Shown here: positions 33,576 to 41,564 of the stretch, piece by piece
Position numbering within the stretch: the first letter of the stretch is position 1
How the letters are laid out: each line of letters opens with the position of its first letter
Source: Candidatus Omnitrophota bacterium
Lineage (GTDB): Bacteria > Omnitrophota > Gorgyraeia > Duberdicusellales > 4484-171
Length of the DNA: 41,564 nucleotides
Reading direction: 5' to 3'
NCBI GenBank assembly: GCA_023227945.1
Contig: JALOCC010000012.1
Coordinates: 1-41,564, forward strand
The notes under the pieces: generated by a model
Database searches by the model: none
What the model saw: the letters and a program-made list of their open reading frames with translations, nothing else
Told to the model about the DNA's origin: nothing
Made by a program: the position numbers and the translations under genes

Positions 33576-33644
33576 CCGGACAATCCGGACAGTATTTATA
33601 ATAAATATGCATATGTAGCAGGTATTACCGGTCAACTGGATAGT
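33576..33644 (+). promoter_or_regulatory. CCGGA-CAA-TCCGG operator and promoter before the outer-membrane protein
   Basis: A perfect inverted repeat CCGGA-CAA-TCCGG at 33576-33588 lies about nine bases before a TATAAT at 33597-33602, where it would overlap the -35 region. A degenerate second copy, ACCGGTCAACTGGATAG, is at 33628-33644. TGGATAG (33637-33643) can also pair with CTATCCA (33667-33673), placing the ribosome site in a loop. Candidate control region only. Confidence 0.45.
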
Positions 33645-33673
33645 CTTGCTGAAAAGATTTAGGAGGCTATCCA

Positions 33674-34531
33674 ATGAAAAAGCTTTTAATCGCATTACTT
33701 ATAACTGGCGCTATCGTAAATATTCCTGTTCTTTCTTATGCAGGTCCCCCGTTTAATAGTCTTGAAGGCGAGGGTGGTGTGGCATTTAATCCATTGGCAT
33801 ATGTCGCTGATTCTACAGAAGAAGGCAGCCATTTAACAGTCAAGGGTGTGGATATTATAGGTAAGCCGCGGTTCGGCGCCTGGTATGTAAATCTTCCCGA
33901 TTCAAAAATTGACTGGACCGCTTTCGGCGTTGCTGATACTTTATTTAAGAGGATTGAGATTTCCTATGGTTATGAAACAATTAATTGGGAAAATCATCCG
34001 ACATTTCACAAGAATAATATCGGAGCCAAGGTGCTGCTTTTGGATGAAAATTCCTTTGGTTCGCAGTTTGTTCCTGCATTTTCAATCGGAACTATCTATA
34101 AGACGACCAGCGCCAACAGCTTGCACCAATTGGGATTACCACTGCGCACAACCGGTGTTGACTGGTATGCGGTAGCAACGAAAACAATTACGCAAACCCC
34201 GCTGCCTGTGATTCTTTCCGGAGGCATACTTTCTTCTCAGGAGTATGTTACCGGTGTGCTTGGATTTGATACGGATAGAGAAATAACTGGGTTTGCTAAT
34301 ATTGATGTGGTTTTGCCACACGGTTTTGTGGTGGGCTATGAGTTTAAGCAGGGAGAGCAATTTGATGACGGATATAAAAACGCTAACTATTGGGACGCGC
34401 ATTTGGCGTGGCTCGCGAACAAAAATCTTACCATTATTGCAGCTTATACTTATACGGGAAATGTTAAGACCGAAACAACAAGGACTGGGTTGGGCGGAGG
34501 GTTTGTGATAAGCGCTCAATATGCTTTTTAG
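33674..34531 (+). CDS. DUF3034-like outer-membrane beta-barrel protein
   Basis: A 285-residue exported protein (signal peptide to about residue 22, ending SYAGPP). The mature part has regular amphipathic strands and ends in the aromatic terminal strand GGGFVISAQYAF, a typical barrel-assembly signal. NSLEGEGGVAFNPLAYVA near the N-terminus and NANYWDAHLAWLANKNLTII near the C-terminus resemble DUF3034 proteins. GGAGG lies eight bases before the start. Its place in the sulfur cluster suggests a channel for a sulfur compound, which is inference. Confidence 0.7.
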   Translation: MKKLLIALLITGAIVNIPVLSYAGPPFNSLEGEGGVAFNPLAYVADSTEEGSHLTVKGVDIIGKPRFGAWYVNLPDSKIDWTAFGVADTLFKRIEISYGYETINWENHPTFHKNNIGAKVLLLDENSFGSQFVPAFSIGTIYKTTSANSLHQLGLPLRTTGVDWYAVATKTITQTPLPVILSGGILSSQEYVTGVLGFDTDREITGFANIDVVLPHGFVVGYEFKQGEQFDDGYKNANYWDAHLAWLANKNLTIIAAYTYTGNVKTETTRTGLGGGFVISAQYAF

Positions 34532-34536
34532 TAATG

Positions 34537-34570
34537 ATTATTCCGGGTAAGTACGCTTACCCGGAATAAT
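34537..34570 (+). terminator. Perfect 15-bp hairpin before metY
   Basis: ATTATTCCGGGTAAG, loop TACG, CTTACCCGGAATAAT, starting five bases after the DUF3034-like stop. Only a short AATTT follows, so it may be a weak terminator or a processing site that separates the outer-membrane gene from metY. Confidence 0.65.
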
Positions 34571-34587
34571 TTAAAAGAGGAGGTTAA

Positions 34588-35880
<1,293 letters not shown>

Positions 35881-35894
35881 TTAAGGAGGAAAAC

Positions 35895-36830
35895 ATGGCT
35901 AGAATTTTTAATAATATAGTTGATACAATTGGTAATACCCCGCTGGTAAGATTAAATCGTCTTACCGAGGGATTAAACGCGACAGTGGTTGTTAAATTAG
36001 AGTCTTTTAACCCATTATCAAGTGTAAAAGACCGTATAGGCGCAGCAATGATTGAGGATGCTGAGAAAAGAGGGATTCTTAAAAAGAATTCCGTAATCAT
36101 TGAGCCTACAAGCGGTAATACCGGCATTGCGCTTGCGTTTGTTGCTGCAGTAAAAGGGTATCGTTTAATTCTTACTATGCCCGAAACTATGAGCGTTGAG
36201 CGCAGGCAGCTCTTAAAGATATTCGGCGCGGAGCTTGTGCTCACAGACGGAACTAAAGGTATGAAAGGCGCCATAGAGAAAGCGGAAGAATTGGCTAAAT
36301 CTATTCCAAACAGCTTTATGCCTCAACAGTTTAATAATCCTGCAAATCCTGAAATTCATAGAAAAACAACTGCGCAGGAAATATGGAACGATACAGACGG
36401 TAAGGTTGATATTCTTATTTCAGGTGTTGGTACCGGCGGAACGCTTACGGGTATTTCTGAAGTGATTAAGAAAAAGAAAAAAAGTTTTAAGGCAATTGCG
36501 GTTGAGCCTGCTGATTCTCCGGTTCTATCCGGTGGTAATCCCGGCCCACACAAAATCCAAGGTATAGGCGCAGGATTCCTGCCGCAGGTTTTAAACAAAG
36601 ATATTATTGACGAGGTTATCCGTGTTACTAACGATGATGCCGGAGAAACATCCAGGCGGCTTGCCAAGCTTGAAGGAATTCTTGCGGGAATTTCCAGCGG
36701 TGCAGCTGTTTGGGCGGCTTTAGAAGTAGCGAAAAGAAAAGAAAATAAAGAAAAACTTATTGTAGTTATACTTCCTGATACAGGGGAGAGGTATCTTTCT
36801 ACCTGGCTTTTTCAGGATGCTAAATCTTAA
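35895..36830 (+). CDS. cysK: Cysteine synthase
   Basis: PLP enzyme that joins O-acetylserine and sulfide to cysteine. K45 ([11 protein letters not shown]) binds PLP; PTSGNTG at residues 71-77 binds the substrate carboxylate; [10 protein letters not shown] holds the phosphate; GISSGAA is near the C-terminus. 311 residues. It starts 14 bases after metY with AAGGAGG. No cysE is in the window. A cystathionine beta-synthase is unlikely because there is no CBS or haem domain. Confidence 0.93.
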   Translation: MARIFNNIVDTIGNTPLVRLNRLTEGLNATVVVKLESFNPLSSVKDRIGAAMIEDAEKRGILKKNSVIIEPTSGNTGIALAFVAAVKGYRLILTMPETMSVERRQLLKIFGAELVLTDGTKGMKGAIEKAEELAKSIPNSFMPQQFNNPANPEIHRKTTAQEIWNDTDGKVDILISGVGTGGTLTGISEVIKKKKKSFKAIAVEPADSPVLSGGNPGPHKIQGIGAGFLPQVLNKDIIDEVIRVTNDDAGETSRRLAKLEGILAGISSGAAVWAALEVAKRKENKEKLIVVILPDTGERYLSTWLFQDAKS

Positions 36831-36836
36831 TTTAAA

Positions 36837-36871
36837 AATTTGGACAAAAGCAAAATAACGTAATAAAATAT
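36837..36871 (+). promoter_or_regulatory. Box shared with nifU, before metX
   Basis: Starts AATTTGGACAAAA and ends ATAACGTAATAAAATATG, nearly identical to the box at 30677-30713 before nifU. It begins seven bases after the cysK stop. Two positions of similar sequence before sulfur genes suggest one regulator, perhaps the Rrf2 protein. Confidence 0.48.
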
Positions 36872-36950
36872 GTGAAGTCTAATTTATGTGTTTTTGTCTT
36901 ATTGGATAAATGTGTACTAAAATTGAATCTGGTTTTTGAAGGAGCAAACG

Positions 36951-38087
36951 ATGACTAAAACGAGCGTTGGCGCGGTTGAGACAAAATATTTTACTTTTGC
37001 AACTCCGCCCGAGGAGTTTATTCTTGAGAGTAAAGAGAGATTAAGCCCGGTTGTGCTTGCCTATGAAACATATGGCACGCTTAACCCGGATAAATCAAAC
37101 GCGATTTTGATTTTACATGCTCTTTCCGGGGATGCTCACGCGGCAGGATATTACAAAGATGAGGAAAAACCCGGTTGGTGGGATAATATGATTGGCCCGG
37201 GACGGGCTTTTGACACAGAAAAATATTTTGTTATCTGTTCGAATATACTTGGAGGTTGCCGCGGCTCAACCGGCCCTTCTAGCATAAATCCTAAAACCAA
37301 TAAACCATACGCCTTGGATTTTCCAGTTATAAGCATAGGCGATATGGTAGCAGCGCAAAAAGCATTGATAGATTATCTTGGCATTGATAAGTTGCTTACG
37401 GTTGTGGGTGGCTCAATGGGTGGAATGCAGGCTTTGGCGTGGCTCGTTAAATATTCCGATAGAATACGTAGCGCGATACCGATAGCCTGTGCGCTTAAAC
37501 ATTCTCCGCAGCAAATCGCTTTTGATGAGGTTGGCAGGCAGGCGATAATGGCTGATCCGGACTGGAAATCAGGGAATTACTACGGAGGAAAACCTCCGGA
37601 CAAAGGCCTGGCTGTTGCAAGGATGCTTGGGCATATTACCTACATGAGCGATATTTCTATGGCTGAAAAATTCGGGCGGCAGAAAAAAAATAACATTCAG
37701 CCTTTTAAGTTTACTGCCGATTTTGAGGTCGAGGGTTATTTGCATTACAGGGGGGATAATTTCGTAAAAAGGTTCGATGCGAATTCTTACCTTTACATTA
37801 CTAAAGCCATGGATAATTTTGATGCATCGAAAGATAAACCATTGCACGAAGTGCTTTCCGGAAAACCCCTTAAGGTTTTGGTAATAGCATTTAAATCTGA
37901 TTGGTTGTATCCGGTGTATCAGTCAAAAGAAATCGTAAAAGTATGCAAACATGCCGGCATTGGAGCAAGCTTTTGCGAGGTTGATTCTACGTATGGCCAC
38001 GACGCCTTTCTTTTAGAAACTGAAGAGGAAACTCACCTTATTTCTCATTTTCTAAAAAGTGTTTCACAAAAACGAGGTAAAACATGA
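36951..38087 (+). CDS. metX: Homoserine O-acetyltransferase
   Basis: Alpha/beta-hydrolase that activates homoserine with acetyl-CoA for MetY. The triad is S155 (VVGGSMGGMQ), D317 (FKSDWLYP) and H350 (YGHDAFL). LHALSGDAHAAGYY and WWDNMIGPGRAFDT are characteristic. 378 residues from the ATG at 36951, which has AAGGAG six bases upstream; an in-frame TTG at 36936 would overlap that site. The end overlaps metW by four bases. Confidence 0.94.
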   Translation: MTKTSVGAVETKYFTFATPPEEFILESKERLSPVVLAYETYGTLNPDKSNAILILHALSGDAHAAGYYKDEEKPGWWDNMIGPGRAFDTEKYFVICSNILGGCRGSTGPSSINPKTNKPYALDFPVISIGDMVAAQKALIDYLGIDKLLTVVGGSMGGMQALAWLVKYSDRIRSAIPIACALKHSPQQIAFDEVGRQAIMADPDWKSGNYYGGKPPDKGLAVARMLGHITYMSDISMAEKFGRQKKNNIQPFKFTADFEVEGYLHYRGDNFVKRFDANSYLYITKAMDNFDASKDKPLHEVLSGKPLKVLVIAFKSDWLYPVYQSKEIVKVCKHAGIGASFCEVDSTYGHDAFLLETEEETHLISHFLKSVSQKRGKT

Positions 38088-38680
38088 AAGAAAACGAAAT
38101 TATTAAAAGCGACCACAAAGCGATACTTGATATGGTTGAGCAAAATTCATCAGTGCTTGATCTTGGTTGCGGCGGCGGAGAGCTACTTGAGCTTTTAACC
38201 CTGAGAAAAAATGTACGCGGCCAGGGCATAGAAATAGATGAGCAGGCGATATACAGGTGCGTGGCAAGGGGTTTAAGCGTGCTTCACGGCGATATAGATA
38301 CCGGGCTTTCAGAATATAAAGATAAAGCTTTTGATTACATAATACTTAACCAGAGCCTCCAGCAGTTAAAGCACGTTGAAACTGTGCTTTTTGACGCGTT
38401 GAGAGTAGGTAAAAAAGTAATCGTTGGTTTTCCAAACTTTGCCTATTACCGGGCGCGCCTGCGCCTTTTCTTTAGAGGCAGAGTTCCTGTAACGGCGTCT
38501 CTTCCTTATACTTGGTATGAGACACCAAACCTGCACTTTTTGAGCACACTTGATTTTCTTGATTATTGCAGGGAAAAGAAAATCAAAGTTGAGCGCAAGG
38601 TGTATATTGCTGGAGAAAACCGTATATTCCTATTGCCTAATTTTTTTGCGAACATAGGGATATTTCTTATTTCAAAATAA
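38084..38680 (+). CDS. metW: MetW methyltransferase-like partner of MetX
   Basis: A 198-residue SAM-methyltransferase fold protein: VLDLGCGGGELLELL, GIEIDEQAIYRCV, LHGDIDTGLSEYKDKAFDYI and the MetW-typical NQSLQQLKHVETVLFDALRV and VGFPNFAYYRARL. In other bacteria MetW is needed for full MetX activity. Coupling by ATGA to metX supports the same pairing here. Confidence 0.93.
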   Translation: MKENEIIKSDHKAILDMVEQNSSVLDLGCGGGELLELLTLRKNVRGQGIEIDEQAIYRCVARGLSVLHGDIDTGLSEYKDKAFDYIILNQSLQQLKHVETVLFDALRVGKKVIVGFPNFAYYRARLRLFFRGRVPVTASLPYTWYETPNLHFLSTLDFLDYCREKKIKVERKVYIAGENRIFLLPNFFANIGIFLISK

Positions 38681-38681
38681 A

Positions 38682-38816
38682 AGGTTACGAATGTTACGCA
38701 GGTTACGAATGTTACGCAGGTCACACTTAATCACGATGGTTCAATGTAACTTTCGTAACTTCCCGTAACCTGCCTCGCCTTGCTCGGCAAGGCGGGCATC
38801 CGTAACCCTCGTAACC
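38682..38816. repeat. Palindromic element with GGTTACG/CGTAACC words (metW-feoB)
   Basis: It starts with an exact 18-bp tandem duplication, AGGTTACGAATGTTACGC at 38682-38699 and 38700-38717. The right arm (38743-38816) has TGTAACTTTCGTAACTTCCC, then CGTAACC words. A 29-base G+C-rich hairpin at 38769-38797 starts CCTGCC and ends GGCGGGC. The same vocabulary is at 6819-6996. No ORF in the 145-bp gap. Confidence 0.82.
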
Positions 38817-38825
38817 CAAATAACA

Positions 38826-40589
38826 ATGAATATAATTTTAGTTGGTAATGCCAATGTTGGTAAAAGCGTTATCTTTAACGCGCTTACCAGAAGCTATGTC
38901 ACTGTTTCGAATTACCCGGGCACAACCGTAGACATATCAAAAGGCATAGCGAAACTCGGGCTACAGAATTTTACAGTCTACGATACGCCCGGGATAAACA
39001 GCCTCATCGTTCATTCCGAAGATGAAAAAGTAACCCGCGATATACTTTCAAAAAGCGATATCACCTGCGTTGTACAGGTTGCTGACAGTAAAAACCTCAA
39101 ACGTTCGCTTGTGCTCACCCTTGAGCTTATTGAATTGGGCCTGCCACTGGTGCTTAACCTAAATATGAGCGATGAAGCAAAAGAACGCGGCATAAGCATA
39201 GACATAAAAAAACTTTCTCAAAAATTGGGTATAGATATTGTCGAAACAGTAGCGGTAACCGGAGAAGGTATTCCTAAATTAAAAGAAGCAATCTCCCGGG
39301 CGAAAACTACGCAACCGCCTAAAGGCTTTACTGTTTTTTCTTCTGATGAAATAGCCTCACTTAGGAAAAAAAATCAGAAAATTGAAGAATTATTGAGAGA
39401 TATTTTGCGTATTTCAAAACCAAAAGCCAAAAGCGCGTCTGAATTTATAGGCGCTCTTACTGTAAGCCCCATAAGCGGAATACCAATACTTATTGTTGTG
39501 CTTTTTATAATGTATCTTTTTGTTGGTAGGTTAGCTGCTGTGTGGGGTGTAGATTTTTTTGAAAATAAGATATTCGGCCAATATATTAACCCGTTTTTAG
39601 GTGGTATTATAGATAAATTTATTCCAATACCAATCGTCAAAGAATTTTTGATGGGTCAATATGGTATTATCAGCATGGCTGTTACTTACGCATTTGCCAT
39701 AATATTTCCGATAGTAACTGCATTTTTTTTATTTTTTGGAATACTCGAAGATTCAGGATACCTGCCGCGGCTTTCTGTGCTATCGGACAAGGTTTTTAGG
39801 ATAATCGGGCTTAACGGCCGCGCAATACTTCCAATGGTGCTCGGCCTTGGCTGCGGCACAATGGCAACGCTGACCTCGCGGATATTGGAAACAAAAAAAG
39901 AGCGTATTCTGGTTAGTATTATACTTACGCTGGCGATTCCCTGTTCTGCACAGCTGGGCGTGATTATGGCAATGCTTAGCCAGTTTTCGCTAAGGGCATT
40001 TCTTCTTTGGTTTTCCACGATTCTTTTCGTCATAATCACTATTGGATTTTTATCTTCGAGATTAGTTCCGGGTAAGCGTAGCCCATTTATTCAGGAATTA
40101 CCTCCGATGAGGTTTCCCCAGATTGCAAACATTATTGTAAAGACCGGCGCCCGCCTTAAATGGTACTTAAAAGAAGCAGTGCCTTTATTTATCCTTGGAA
40201 CATTTATACTCTTTGTATCCGATAAAATAGGATTGTTAAATTTAATAGAAAGAGTTTTAAGCCCATTTATTGTAGTCTGGCTGCATTTACCCAAAGAGAC
40301 AACGGCTGCATTTATTATCGGCTTTTTACGAAGGGATTACGGCGCCGCCGGATTGTATCAATTGGCAAGAGCAGGCGTACTTGATAAAATACAAATTTTC
40401 GTAAGCCTTATTGTAATAACCTTGTTTGTGCCCTGTATTGCGCAGTTTTTCGTAACAGTTAAAGAAAGAGGCCTTAAAGTTGCGCTTATGATTGCCGGTT
40501 TCGTATTTCTTTTTGCATTTTTGGCAGGAGGGCTCTTGAATCATTTGTTGCGTTATTTGATTTTGGTGAAGGGGATAGCAGTGTTATAA
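38826..40589 (+). CDS. feoB: Ferrous iron transporter FeoB
   Basis: Inner-membrane Fe(II) transporter with an N-terminal GTPase domain. G1 GNANVGKS is at residues 7-14; G2 lies in VSNYPGTTVDISKG, G3 in YDTPGINSL and G4 in NMSDEAKERG. The Gate-type membrane halves follow, with LGLGCGTMATLTSRILETKK and AIPCSAQLGV, then CIAQFFVTVKERG. 587 residues is short compared with about 770 in E. coli but within the range of compact FeoB. No Shine-Dalgarno sequence; a palindrome ends ten bases earlier. Confidence 0.93.
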   Translation: MNIILVGNANVGKSVIFNALTRSYVTVSNYPGTTVDISKGIAKLGLQNFTVYDTPGINSLIVHSEDEKVTRDILSKSDITCVVQVADSKNLKRSLVLTLELIELGLPLVLNLNMSDEAKERGISIDIKKLSQKLGIDIVETVAVTGEGIPKLKEAISRAKTTQPPKGFTVFSSDEIASLRKKNQKIEELLRDILRISKPKAKSASEFIGALTVSPISGIPILIVVLFIMYLFVGRLAAVWGVDFFENKIFGQYINPFLGGIIDKFIPIPIVKEFLMGQYGIISMAVTYAFAIIFPIVTAFFLFFGILEDSGYLPRLSVLSDKVFRIIGLNGRAILPMVLGLGCGTMATLTSRILETKKERILVSIILTLAIPCSAQLGVIMAMLSQFSLRAFLLWFSTILFVIITIGFLSSRLVPGKRSPFIQELPPMRFPQIANIIVKTGARLKWYLKEAVPLFILGTFILFVSDKIGLLNLIERVLSPFIVVWLHLPKETTAAFIIGFLRRDYGAAGLYQLARAGVLDKIQIFVSLIVITLFVPCIAQFFVTVKERGLKVALMIAGFVFLFAFLAGGLLNHLLRYLILVKGIAVL

Positions 40590-40592
40590 TAT

Positions 40593-40657
40593 TACGCAGA
40601 TGATCACAGTTAAAATCATCTGTGATCATCTGTTTTGCTATCTGCGATCATCTGCGT
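40593..40657. repeat. Palindrome with GATCATCTG words (feoB-dtxR)
   Basis: ACGCAGATGATCACAG (40593-40608) pairs with CTGCGATCATCTGCGT (40642-40657) with one mismatch. An inner copy, ATCATCTGTGATCATCTG (about 40616-40633), can pair with the left arm instead. It begins four bases after the feoB stop. Confidence 0.78.
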
Positions 40658-40675
40658 ATAAAAAAGGAAAATAAA

Positions 40676-41329
40676 ATGGATTATAACCAAAGAATCGAAG
40701 AGGCTTTAACTATAATCTGGGAAGAAAGAGAAAAGAAAATCTCCAATAAAGATGCGATAGCAAAAAGATTCTTGGAGGCTGTTAACGAAGACGTTTCCGA
40801 GAGTCTATTAAGCGAAGGATTTGTTTTAATAGAAAAAGATATTATAAAATTTAGCAATAAAGGCGAATCTAAGGCGAGAGATATCATTAGGCGCCAGCGT
40901 TTGGCAGAACGCCTTTTGATGGATGTGCTTGAACTTGGTAGGAGGGAAGTTGATTCTTCAGCCTGTGCTTTTGAGCATATATTGTCGAAAGAGGTTGAAG
41001 AAAGCATCTGTACGCTTTTGGGCCACCCTAAAGAATGCCCTCACGGTTTAAGTATTCCAGCGGGTGCATGCTGCGAAAAAGCAAAAGGCTTAATTGAAAG
41101 TATTGTCATACCGCTAACCAAGCTTAAAGTCGCAGAGACGGGAAAAATTGTTTATGTCTTGACAAGAAATCACCCTCAACTCCACAGGCTTATGTCTTTT
41201 GGCATTGTGCCGGGTGCAAGAATAAAGCTTCACCAAACCCAGCCATCTGTTATAATACAGGTTGAAGAAACGCAAGTAGCGCTGGAAGAAGAAATAGCGA
41301 AAGAAATTTATATTAAGAAGATAAGCTAA
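40676..41329 (+). CDS. DtxR-family metal-dependent regulator with C-terminal FeoA/SH3 domain
   Basis: A 217-residue iron-dependent regulator. Residues 1-60 form a short, divergent winged helix. Residues about 65-140 are the dimerisation and metal-binding domain (RQRLAERLLMDVLEL, CAFEHILSKEVEESI, CPHGLSIPAGACC). Residues about 150-217 are a FeoA-like SH3 domain (MSFGIVPGARIKLHQTQP). It probably controls feoB and may contribute the missing FeoA function, since no free feoA is seen. ATG at 40676 is chosen because AAAAGGA lies before it; the longer ATG at 40622 is within the palindrome. Confidence 0.85.
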   Translation: MDYNQRIEEALTIIWEEREKKISNKDAIAKRFLEAVNEDVSESLLSEGFVLIEKDIIKFSNKGESKARDIIRRQRLAERLLMDVLELGRREVDSSACAFEHILSKEVEESICTLLGHPKECPHGLSIPAGACCEKAKGLIESIVIPLTKLKVAETGKIVYVLTRNHPQLHRLMSFGIVPGARIKLHQTQPSVIIQVEETQVALEEEIAKEIYIKKIS

Positions 41330-41385
41330 CATTTATAATAAATTGATACCTAAGCTATTTGTAATTTAAGATAGCAAATTAAACA

Positions 41386-41510
41386 GGGGAGGTCGTGAAA
41401 CGACCTGAGAGTTCCCGTAAACGGGATTACCCTTTGAACCTGTTCCGCTTTAGGCGGAACCACCTAAATATCTGTATGGGGTGGTGGTCTGGATAATGCC
41501 AGCGTAGGGA
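41386..41510 (+). promoter_or_regulatory. TPP riboswitch aptamer with extra hairpins
   Basis: The conserved pieces occur in order: GGGG (41386-41389), P3 stem GGTCG/CGACC (41391-41405), CTGAGA (41405-41410), ACCCTTTGAACCTG (41429-41442), TCTGGATAATGCCAGCGT (41488-41505), AGGGA (41506-41510). Two insertions are unusual. TCCCG-TAAA-CGGGA (41413-41426) lies between CTGAGA and ACCC. About 45 bases (41443-41487), holding GTTCCGC/GCGGAAC and CCACC/GGTGG stems, separate ACCTG from TCTGG. The controlled gene lies beyond the window, probably for thiamine synthesis or transport. Confidence 0.9.
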
Positions 41511-41528
41511 GTAGGTGTAATCATAATT

Positions 41529-41564
41529 AATCCTTGTGTTGCTGGCACAAGGATTTTTCATTTT
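41529..41564 (+). terminator. Rho-independent terminator of the TPP riboswitch
   Basis: AATCCTTGTG (41529-41538), loop, CACAAGGATT (41546-41555), then TTTCATTTT. Its position about 20 bases after the aptamer makes it the likely expression platform. The upstream GTAGGTG (41511-41517) may pair with CACCTA (41461-41466) in an alternative fold. Confidence 0.75.

Noticed and set aside
36936..36950. TTG start of metX
   Set aside because: The AAGGAG that would serve the ATG at 36951 would then be coding.
36831..36950. SAM riboswitch before metX
   Set aside because: The gap is A+T-rich and none of the conserved SAM-aptamer blocks or stems could be found.
38682..38717. Tandem 18-bp repeats as a possible CRISPR start
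   Set aside because: Only two directly abutting units with no spacers, and they form one arm of a palindrome. No cas genes are present.
40622..40675. Longer N-terminus of the DtxR-type regulator
   Set aside because: The extra 18 residues are encoded by the right arm of the palindrome, and a ribosome site fits the ATG at 40676.
40676..41329. DtxR-FeoA fusion as a novel architecture
   Set aside because: Three-domain DtxR/IdeR proteins with a C-terminal SH3/FeoA-like domain are well known; only the short HTH is unusual.

Overview
The window reads as one gene-dense chromosome segment of a diderm bacterium of fairly low G+C content. Genes for lipopolysaccharide export (lptF/lptG), a retrograde phospholipid transporter (mlaE-mlaF-mlaD), a signal-peptidase-II lipoprotein and an outer-membrane beta-barrel show an outer membrane. 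Several runs of genes nevertheless follow an order best known from Firmicutes: clpC-radA-yacL-ispD-ispF-cysS, tmk-holB-ricT-tatD and thiL-tsaE-tsaB. Together these suggest a deep-branching diderm such as Omnitrophota or a relative. That assignment is an inference; no rRNA gene is present. No phage, transposase, CRISPR or tRNA gene was seen.

Layout. 1-6792: 3' end of clpC, an AsmA/TamB-like exported protein, the mla genes, radA and a membrane PIN-TRAM protein. 7000-18219: ispD, ispF, cysS, tmk, holB, ricT, tatD, a DUF362 ferredoxin, mtnA, thiL, tsaE, tsaB and alr, many overlapping by a few bases. 18324-21353 (minus strand): comF, lptF, lptG. 21619-26315: a periplasmic nitroreductase, then nifS-nadA-mnmA-larE, a sulfur/iron-sulfur/NAD group. 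26530-30678: a lipoprotein, an ICMT-like methyltransferase, an HI0933 flavoprotein, maf and a cation diffusion facilitator. 30742-38680: nifU-nifS, an Rrf2 regulator, a YezD-like small protein, a DUF3034-like outer-membrane protein, metY, cysK, metX and metW, a sulfur-assimilation block. 38826-41329: feoB and a DtxR-type regulator with a FeoA domain. 41386-41560: a TPP riboswitch with a terminator, whose target gene lies beyond the window.

The most unusual feature is in the gaps. Most intergenic spaces hold long imperfect palindromes built from short repeated words, for example GGTTACG on one arm and CGTAACC on the other. Each vocabulary differs, but at least four vocabularies occur twice in this window. 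Five palindromes also carry a small G+C-rich hairpin with asymmetric, conserved ends (CCTGCC at one end, GGCGAG at the other) in either orientation. This looks like families of small non-coding elements, possibly nested, not ordinary terminators.

The sulfur genes seem to work together: two cysteine desulfurases supply sulfur, NifU assembles clusters, NadA, MnmA and LarE are sulfur or cluster clients, and Rrf2 probably senses the state and controls MetY/CysK/MetX/MetW. A near-identical box of about 35 bp before nifU and before metX supports shared control.
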